A stretch of 64,000 nt of DNA, taken from the NCBI GenBank assembly GCA_905221605.1, contig CAJNDS010000569.1:408514-472513 (forward strand), given 5' to 3'. The notes under the pieces were generated by a model, which was not told where the DNA came from, did not search any database, and worked only from the letters and a program-made list of their open reading frames with translations. Both the position numbers and the translations under genes were made by a program. Position 1 is the first letter of the stretch. Each line of letters starts with the position of its first letter. This stretch comes from Symbiodinium natans. Lineage: Eukaryota; Sar; Dinophyceae; Suessiales; Symbiodiniaceae. Shown piece after piece: positions 57,419-64,000 of the stretch.

Positions 57419-58942
57419 TTAGGTGCTTCTCGAGAAGTCAACATCCACTGACGGCCTGAAAAATTCCAGGAGGGCTGCATGTTGCAAGTTCTCGTGGATA
57501 TTTCTCAGAGCGTCTTTGTCCAAGAGGGCTTGCCAGCTGCGAACAACAAGATCCGGGAATCGGTGGAGGAACTCGTGCTCCGTCAGCTTAGTGCGAAGCT
57601 CCGGGCTCATATCCGAGTCATTCAGGTGCAAGTACTTGTTCCGGATGAACTTCAGGAGGCCCAAGGGCAATTCCTTCAGAAAGTCCATGGTCTTGCGCGG
57701 TTTGGGTTGCTCCATATCTTCCACAATGTCGAACCATAAAGCCTGGCCATCTGTCAGCTTGTCCCTGATGACTGCTTCAACTTCTTGCCTCAGATTCGGA
57801 AAGGAATCTCCAAGCTTTGTCCCAGCATCCACTTGCTCACGCTCATCAACCCTGTAGCTACCCAGGGTGTACAGGAAGCGCGTCTTCTTTTGGGACGACC
57901 AAAAGAACGGATGCGCAAGCACAGTGCGGTGCGGGGTCATCATGTTTCTGGGGATGCAGTCCGAGAAGGCTCGCTTGTCAGGAAGCTCTGTCAGCAGAGC
58001 TCGCATCAAGTTCTGGAGTGAGCACACATGATGCCACGGCCATGCTCCAAAGTCTTGCTTCAGCTTTCCATCCAGCATCTCGCACTGTTCTGCACCGTTT
58101 TTGGAGGGATCGAGCTTGGCGCCTTTGGGGTCCGCTAAGACCATTCCTACGATCACCATGCCCAATGAGTAGAGATCGCTGGTCTCCTTGGCCTCCTTTT
58201 TCGTCAGACTCTTTGCCTCGGGAGAAGCATAGAGCTGCGGGCCTGTCGAAGAGCAGGTCTTCGATGCGGCGCACAGGTCCATGACCTTCGAGATACCAAA
58301 ATCTCCAAGCCGGATGGCACCCACTCTGTCAATCATGATGTTCTCAGGCTTCACGTCACGATGTACCATCTTTTGTTCCTTCCCGTAGAGCCCATGGTTT
58401 AGCCTGGCGAGTACCACTGTCAAGCTCTCAGCGACAAATCGAATCACCTGCAAGTGAGGGATTTTGCCTACTAGCCCGCTTGATTCCCACTGCTCCATCG
58501 CATCATGCAAAGAGCCCTCCATCAGCTTCAAGACAATCACCCTCTCGTACGCGACGTCTCCCAGGTGATTTTGAAATTCGTGCAAGAAGGAGGTAACGTA
58601 TGGAACGATACCTGGTACATCGGAGACAGCCTGCATGTTCCTGCGGTCAGCATCAAAATGCTTGTCGGCTTCCGATGTCCAATGGTGCACTTTGACAGCG
58701 ACCTCGCTGCCATCTGAGTGCATGACTCCCAAGTACACTCTGGCTGCGCCACCTTTGCCAATCTCGAGCTTGGTGTGAAAGTAGATCCCATGCTCTTGGT
58801 AAGCAAGGTTTAAGTCTCCGCTCTGCAGCCACTGGTTGTAGTCGTCAGTGAACCGCGCTGAATGACCCTTGGCCCAAAGTTGCACAAGCCGGTCACGCCG
58901 ATGGGCCTGCTCATCATTCAGCACTTTCTTGGAGCCACCCAC
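57419..58942 (-). CDS. Soluble protein kinase-KEN ribonuclease (IRE1 / RNase L type)
   Basis: About 507 residues. The kinase domain has IGKGGAARVYLG (61-72), VAVKV with Lys84, HRDVKPEN with Asp196, LGDFG with Asp214 and ASPEA near 239-243, so all catalytic residues are kept. Residues ~355-470 match the KEN RNase domain of IRE1 and RNase L: LLKFIRNKYLH places Arg434 and His439 in the R-x4-H active site, followed by FLHRFPDLV. Known members dimerise through the kinase and cleave RNA. There is no signal peptide, transmembrane helix, lumenal sensor or ankyrin array, so it would be cytosolic with an unknown trigger. The codon at 58942 is GTG, so a short 5' exon with the ATG is probably missing. 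Confidence 0.8.
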   Translation of the reverse strand: MGGSKKVLNDEQAHRRDRLVQLWAKGHSARFTDDYNQWLQSGDLNLAYQEHGIYFHTKLEIGKGGAARVYLGVMHSDGSEVAVKVHHWTSEADKHFDADRRNMQAVSDVPGIVPYVTSFLHEFQNHLGDVAYERVIVLKLMEGSLHDAMEQWESSGLVGKIPHLQVIRFVAESLTVVLARLNHGLYGKEQKMVHRDVKPENIMIDRVGAIRLGDFGISKVMDLCAASKTCSSTGPQLYASPEAKSLTKKEAKETSDLYSLGMVIVGMVLADPKGAKLDPSKNGAEQCEMLDGKLKQDFGAWPWHHVCSLQNLMRALLTELPDKRAFSDCIPRNMMTPHRTVLAHPFFWSSQKKTRFLYTLGSYRVDEREQVDAGTKLGDSFPNLRQEVEAVIRDKLTDGQALWFDIVEDMEQPKPRKTMDFLKELPLGLLKFIRNKYLHLNDSDMSPELRTKLTEHEFLHRFPDLVVRSWQALLDKDALRNIHENLQHAALLEFFRPSVDVDFSRST

Positions 58943-59400
58943 CTTGACCTGGCGAACAAAGCAGCGCAGTCGGCTCTAAGTCACAAGTGCGCACGCCTCA
59001 CCTTCCATCTGTCCGACGCTGGAAGCCTCAGCATCACTCGATGTGATGCATCCTCCTCGCGTGCAGCAGTTCAATTGTCTTGCTCTGCGCTCTGCGTACC
59101 ACTATCTGAGACTGTCTGCCCACCTGTATGGTGAAGAGGTCCGTGTTTTTGCGAAGCTGGGCGGTCCCCAAAGACTCCTTGGACGAAAAGCACAGCGCCG
59201 GCTGTGCTCAGAAGCCTCTCTTCGGAACGCTCATCTCCCCTCGCAATACCCAGCTCCAACCCAAAACCCTATTGCTTCGAGTCCTGCGAATCTGCGGCGC
59301 GATGCAGAGACTCCTCAAATAGTCTCAAGCAATTCATGCAGCAGCATATATGCAGACCCCACCCTCCCAAACCCATCTTACAATAGCTTACAGCTGAAAA
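58943..59400. other. Spacer between kinase-KEN gene and Tudor-like exon
   Basis: No conserved frame. It should contain the 5' exon of the kinase-KEN gene; a CAG just upstream of 58942 is a candidate acceptor. Confidence 0.35.
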
Positions 59401-59631
59401 TCACACTGTCCCAGCCTCAGGCGGAAGAAGCTCATCCATCCTCACCCAGGCATCGAAACCATCGTTGAATCCGATATAGACCTGCTCTTGGGGTCGGTCT
59501 ACTTCCTTCACACGGACCCTCACATTGCCGCTCTCGTAGCCCAGACTGCGTGCTTTGCCATCTGCAAGCAAGACTTCTCGTCCAGAGTGAAGTGCTCGGT
59601 GCATCCAGGCATGCAAGGCTGTTGCTTGCAC
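59401..59631 (-). CDS. Tudor-knot / chromo-barrel-like exon
   Basis: The frame reads GREVLLADGKARSLGYESGN, then VRVRVKEVD, and VYIGFNDGFDAWVRMDELL, ending soon after at 59401. The 'VYIGFNDGFDAWV..DEL' stretch matches the strand pattern of Tudor-knot and chromo-barrel domains that bind RNA or methylated lysine. Neighbouring exons upstream (59520-59861 in another frame) are uncertain. It is possibly the C-terminus of a small protein. Confidence 0.45.
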   Translation of the reverse strand: MQATALHAWMHRALHSGREVLLADGKARSLGYESGNVRVRVKEVDRPQEQVYIGFNDGFDAWVRMDELLPPEAGTV

Positions 59632-61643
59632 CTGATCACTTGGAGCACAGTGTCAGGTTGGGAGCCCCTCACTCGCTGGACTACAGTGACTACAGTATGC
59701 CTCCTTGGCGCCTCGAACTCTGGCACAGCTTCGGGGCTGGCAGAAGAACTGAGACTGCAGGATGCAGGAGAAGGTTGGACCTGTAGGACCGAAGTTCGAG
59801 CACGTTCAGCACAGATCATCCGAACTTCAGGAAGTACTAAGGAGAAGTGTTGTGCATCCATGTGCGTTCCACCTCCAGCACCTCGGATTCGGTTGTGTCC
59901 AAGTGTTGGGAAGATTCCTCAGCCATAAACCAGACTCACGGAAAGCTGCCATGATACAGATTCGCCACACAACATAACAGCAGGCTGGGGAGTCAATCCT
60001 GCCGAATACGAAAATGAGACGCCCAAAAGATACATCAGCTATCGTAAGAACTCCCCGCCCCACCTGCCAACCCTGCACTGAGAGCAAAGCCGACGGCTGA
60101 GACAGTCTGTGCACCGGCTCGGCAGCGTCTGCCTCGTAGCTACAAATTCACAACTGCACAAAGCACCATTGCAGCACGCCCAACATTCCCGCACGCTGCT
60201 ACCCTCTGCGTTTTTGCACAGTCAGTCGTTCCACATGTTTGCGGCGTTGCACCTTCACCCTGAATCGATTGAGCGCACATGCCCTTGCTTGCAGGCCAAA
60301 TCGGGCATGTCGTTGCGAATCAAATCTGCCTGTACCACTTGCCACCTCACAGTTTTGCTTTCGTCGCTTAGTCTCTTGCTGCCTCGCAGAATTAGCAAAC
60401 AAACTGCAAGATTCAGGTAGACGGCCCATGATGTCATTTAGCATGCGCAGGCCTCCGCACAATAAGTCTTTACTGTCTTTACTCGTTATAAGGGTCAGGC
60501 TGCGCCGCTGGCTTTGGCACGTTAGACTTGGATGCGAAATAAGAGGATTTGTTCATGGAATAAAGATGCTACTTGGTAGCTTTTGCCTGCTGTCTATGTG
60601 GGTCAGTGATGTCTTTGATGCCAGTGCTTCTCAGCAGGTAAACCTGTGACCTGCACATGCGGCCTGTGCAGAGCGGAACAGGTCCCGCCAATGGCTCATG
60701 GGCGCCACGAGACATGCATTCCACAGAACCTACCACGACAATCCATGGCTACCCCACAAAGCCCTGTATCAGCGGGCCTTGACAGTGGCACCAGCATTCT
60801 CGGCATTCTTAGATCAGACAGCCAGACCAGCCAACAAAGCCAAAACCGAGCATGCCTCAAGGTCGTCCGTCAGTGCATCCAATTCTGCTGACGCCTCACA
60901 AACGGCTCCAAATTCGCAGAGGTATTTCGCACAAATAGCATCTTTGTCCTTGCTGTTGTACAACTCTTGGGGAAGCTTCTTCCGGAAACCTTACAGTCTG
61001 ACCAACAAGTCGTTGCCACGTAGGTTCTCTGCCCAGATGCTGCACAGCTACCTCCCCAATACGGGCAACTTTCCGAGTGCTGAGACACGCTGAGAGCAAC
61101 TGGTGCCCGCGCCTTTGGCCACCGGCCACTATAGAGGTTTGCACTGTGATTTACAGAGGATTTTCGGGCCGCCGGGCACTGATATTTGAGAACTTCAGGG
61201 GAACACTTCAGAAGTTGTCAAAGAACTGGGGCACAGCGCGGTTGAAGCTTGCCACATCTTGTTCCACTTGGGTGTATGTTGAATATATTGTACAGTGAGG
61301 ATGCCAGTGATTTGGACATGTTCGGTAAAGGCATGGACGCCTGTCACAGCTTGTTCCACATCCTTGTGCAGCACGTTCATATGAACGACGTGATTATCCC
61401 CGGGCCCCCCCCTCCACCCTCCACCTCACCCTCCACGCCCCCCACCACCCCCCCCCCCCCGCCCCACCCCGCCAAGCCGAAAAAACCCGGGAATACCTAG
61501 CGGCCGTGCAGGGTGCGTGGTGCAACTACTTGTGTTGCTCGATTGGATGTGGTTTGACTTGCGAACCGAGAAGACTGTGAACAAAAACGTAATTCGCCAC
61601 AATCTCTGGCAGCGCCTCGGACTCAACCTCCCACTCCATGGCC
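59632..61643. other. No firm gene; includes a C-rich tract at about 61405-61470
   Basis: Frames on both strands are short and without recognisable motifs. A CCCACC/CCCC tract at 61405-61470 is low complexity. It should hold the 3' end of the C2H2 gene transcript. Confidence 0.45.
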
Positions 61644-62525
61644 TCAACCTAAATTGCGGAACGCTTCTTGCAAGAAGCTGCAGAAGATTGCACAAGCCAC
61701 TGAGTGCGTGACCCTACTATCCGACAGCGTCTCATGCACCGACTCCATGCACTGAAACTGCGTGTGCCCCGTCTGGAAGGTGTGCCGAGCGGAATGGGCA
61801 CCGTTTTTGCATTCACACCCACACTCCGTGCAAATGAACTTCTTCAAGGCCCGGTCATATTCTTCGTGCAAAGGAAAGGCCCAATGCCCTGCGCCTTTTG
61901 AAGCCTTGTGCGCATCGGCCTGTGATTTATCTGGGAAGATCTGAAGACAACGCTTGCAAGCAAATGCATTGCCCAGATCATCATCAGCCAATCTAGTGAA
62001 GTGGTAATGCTCACGGTCATCCGAATGCTGTATAGATTCAACTCGATTTGCAAACTCATGCCCACACTCCATGCAAATCACCTTGTGCAAGGCCTCGTCG
62101 TAGGTCTCATTCAACGGACATGGCCAATGCTTGGGGCCTGTGGAGGCATGGTGCGCATCTGCCTGCGCTTTGTCCTTGAAGACCACAAGACACTTTTTGC
62201 ACGCGAACGCGCAGCTTTCATCACCATCCCATGGTTTGAATTGAGTGTGGCGGGTCTCCATGTGGTGCATTTGAGCTTGGGCCTGGTTCTTGCAGTGGAA
62301 CCCACATTTCATGCAAATCTGTTTCTGCCACAATTTCAGGGAATATGCTTCGTCCATTGGAAGAGTAACATGCTCTTGCGTCTTGTGCTCATCAGCCTGG
62401 GCTTTGTTCGGGAAGATGTCGAAACACTTCTTGCAGCACCATGCCTTTGACCCTGCTGGTGTAGCGGCTTTGGCTGCTGCCTTGCTTGCCCTGTGGCTCT
62501 TGCTCATCTGATGGCCGGACGGCAT
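61644..62525 (-). CDS. Six-finger C2H2 zinc-finger protein
   Basis: ATG at 62525 opens 293 residues. Six C2H2-like fingers alternate between two types. Odd fingers have (C/A)CK(K/R)C followed by a (F/V)xDKxQADAH- or NKAQADEH-like helix. Even fingers have ICMKCG, ICMECG or ICTECG with a more variable helix. Each type-1/type-2 pair is joined by a linker with W(P/A)(C/F)PL and E(A/T/E)Y. Spacing is about C-x2-C-x12-H-x4-8-H. Three pairs imply duplication of a two-finger unit. Nucleic acid binding is likely; DNA versus RNA is open. Residues after the last finger (from ESVHETLSD) may run into an intron. Confidence 0.75.
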   Translation of the reverse strand: MPSGHQMSKSHRASKAAAKAATPAGSKAWCCKKCFDIFPNKAQADEHKTQEHVTLPMDEAYSLKLWQKQICMKCGFHCKNQAQAQMHHMETRHTQFKPWDGDESCAFACKKCLVVFKDKAQADAHHASTGPKHWPCPLNETYDEALHKVICMECGHEFANRVESIQHSDDREHYHFTRLADDDLGNAFACKRCLQIFPDKSQADAHKASKGAGHWAFPLHEEYDRALKKFICTECGCECKNGAHSARHTFQTGHTQFQCMESVHETLSDSRVTHSVACAIFCSFLQEAFRNLG

Positions 62526-63742
62526 GGCTTCGATTCCACACAGCCCACAAGGGAAATCTGATCTGCGCTCTAAGCTAACTCCTGCTGCTGGGGTGGCGGA
62601 TCAGCACACACACACACACACTGACAATATCATGGCGAATCTTCAACATCACGAACAACGCAACCCTTTGGATTTTCTGCCCGGCAGGTTCTGTACAGCC
62701 CAAAAGTCTGTAGACCGGACGTAGGCGTCGAGGGTCGCTGCTCTGGGAGCCGGCTTCAGAAGCGGCCTCCGTGGGCACAAAATGCGCCCCAATCTGTCCA
62801 GGGAGGCGGCATGGGCTCTGATGGCAACCTCCTCGACCGAGGCTCAACGGACTCACACGGTTGCCCAAAGCATGATGCCTACCTACATGTGCTATTCCGT
62901 TCTGTGCTGGCCTTCTATGGCATCTTCGCAACAGGACCATGGCTGAAGAATGAGCTTGGCAAGATCGACTGAAGACAACCAGTTGCAGAAAGTAATGAGT
63001 GTCGTCGTGCGAGAGTACTAGACCTGCAACCTGATAGCACTCGTCGTCGCCATAGATTCGTGTGGAGGAGCGAAATGTAGTGGCAGCCCTGCAAGGAGGA
63101 CACAACTGTCAGAGATGAAAACACGAACTGCTCCATCATGTACCAACCTTTTTGCACCAAGGCCAGAGGCTCAGGAACTGCAAACTGGCTTTGTACTGAG
63201 CCAAAGCTTTCGCTTCTCTGACCACGATGGTAGGGCCAGTGCGAAGCTCTGGAGCTATCAGCCTTGTGCTGGTCCAGTGGCGGCACAGCGGAGCATTTGC
63301 TTCGCGGAGCCCTTCAGGCCACATCCAATTGCTGGATAGTCTGCGCTTAATGTGCCCCCATATGATAGGCGATGTCTAGTGCTAAGGTGGGAAAGTCACA
63401 AAAGCATCACTTGCGCAAACGTGAAACCTCAGCCTGCCGCTTCTCCTGCGCTCGAGGATTTGATCGAAAAACTTCTTCACGTCCTCCTGCGCCCTGGCAA
63501 CCTGGCACTAGCAAGTGATGACCGCAATTTCCTTCAGATCCTTCAGCGGTTCTCAACATACTAAACTACCGGGGGGTAAGGGCGATGCGAGAAGACACGC
63601 ATTGAAAATGGAATGAAGACCTCACTCACTCCTACTTCTGAGGGCGGTGCGGGGACAAAATTGTATACTGCAAGACATGACTCAAGAGAGCTCAGGCAAA
63701 TTCATGGTACACTAGAGGGGGCCTTTTTGAGGGCTACTGCTT
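62526..63742. other. Possible exons but no gene defined
   Basis: Minus-strand frames around 62960-63090 (TTFRSSTRIYGDDECYQVAG, then LVLSHDDTHYFLQLVV) and 63160-63260 (IAPELRTGPTIVVREAKALA) look protein-like. Their order and strand fit a gene upstream of the C2H2 gene. No family or splice sites are established. A short CA run lies at 62613-62627. Confidence 0.3.
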
Positions 63743-63937
63743 TTAACTAGTCGTACTGGCTTTTTCGGGAATTGAGGGTGCAAGTGTACCGGCCGTGCTC
63801 AGCAACGGGCGGCCTTTCTTGACTAGGAGCCCGGTCCGGCACGATTCCCCAAAATCCGAAAGGACTAGATGAAATGTTGCATCTTCCATCAGCAGCATAT
63901 CAGCTATAGTTTTCCAAGTAGCCGATCCGGCACTCAA
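63743..63937 (-). CDS. Possible protein-kinase fragment at the window edge
   Basis: The frame contains MLLMEDATFHLVLSDFGESC followed by STAGTLAPSIPE. The LVLSDFG piece resembles a kinase activation-loop start, and GTLAPS..PE is reminiscent of the APE region. The catalytic HRD motif is not visible, and the expected upstream sequence lies toward the window end. It could be a pseudogene or a chance match. Confidence 0.25.
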   Translation of the reverse strand: MSAGSATWKTIADMLLMEDATFHLVLSDFGESCRTGLLVKKGRPLLSTAGTLAPSIPEKASTTS

Positions 63938-64000
63938 AATTCCATCTGCCGCTGGTGCGCAAAAAACAGAATACGATATGCTTCAGATTCACTGGCAATG

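Overview
This window looks like nuclear DNA of a dinoflagellate, probably close to the Symbiodiniaceae. Four things point there. Every convincing gene lies on the minus strand, as in unidirectional dinoflagellate gene clusters. Introns mostly use GC or GA donors with AG acceptors. A UBL plus RCC1-type repeat gene of a kind familiar from Symbiodinium is present. Profilin sits in a tandem array. No spliced-leader relic, tRNA or rRNA was found. Gene functions come from motifs read by eye; no database search was run.

Layout. Bases 903-4247 are a 1.45-1.47 kb tandem repeat whose units carry a profilin exon; unit 2 has a 19-base deletion that breaks the frame and unit 3 is truncated. About 6.5-17.1 kb is a degenerate, non-coding repeat array with about 26 recognisable anchors and younger duplications inside it. 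Fragments related to sequences left of the array reappear at 18.4 and 19.6 kb.

From 20 kb onward, minus-strand genes are dense. They are a KH-NYN-RING gene (20.0-22.0 kb), a DUF3825-like gene (23.1-24.5), a decayed UBL-RCC1 gene (26.9-28.3), an unrecognised coiled-coil locus (29.4-32.1), and a 16-exon gene (33.2-41.1) encoding twelve CCCH fingers, a DEAH RNA helicase, a RING-H2 finger, a KH domain and short tandem repeats. Then come an ankyrin-like gene (42.1-43.5), an OTU protease (46.3-46.9), two paralogous CCCH proteins with a HEPN-like R-x4-H motif (48.3-50.7 and 51.5-55.7), a soluble kinase-KEN protein of IRE1/RNase L type (57.4-58.9), a Tudor-like exon (59.4-59.6) and a six-finger C2H2 protein (61.6-62.5).

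Many of these products combine RNA-binding domains (CCCH, KH), RNA remodelling (DEAH), candidate ribonuclease folds (NYN, HEPN-like, KEN) and ubiquitin chemistry (RING, OTU). RNA surveillance or defence is one reading of this content, but it is an inference. The best-supported new observation is the CCCH-DEAH-RING-KH gene: its 16 exons join with matching phases into a single frame of 1,750 codons plus a stop, and 13 of its 15 introns start with GC or GA.
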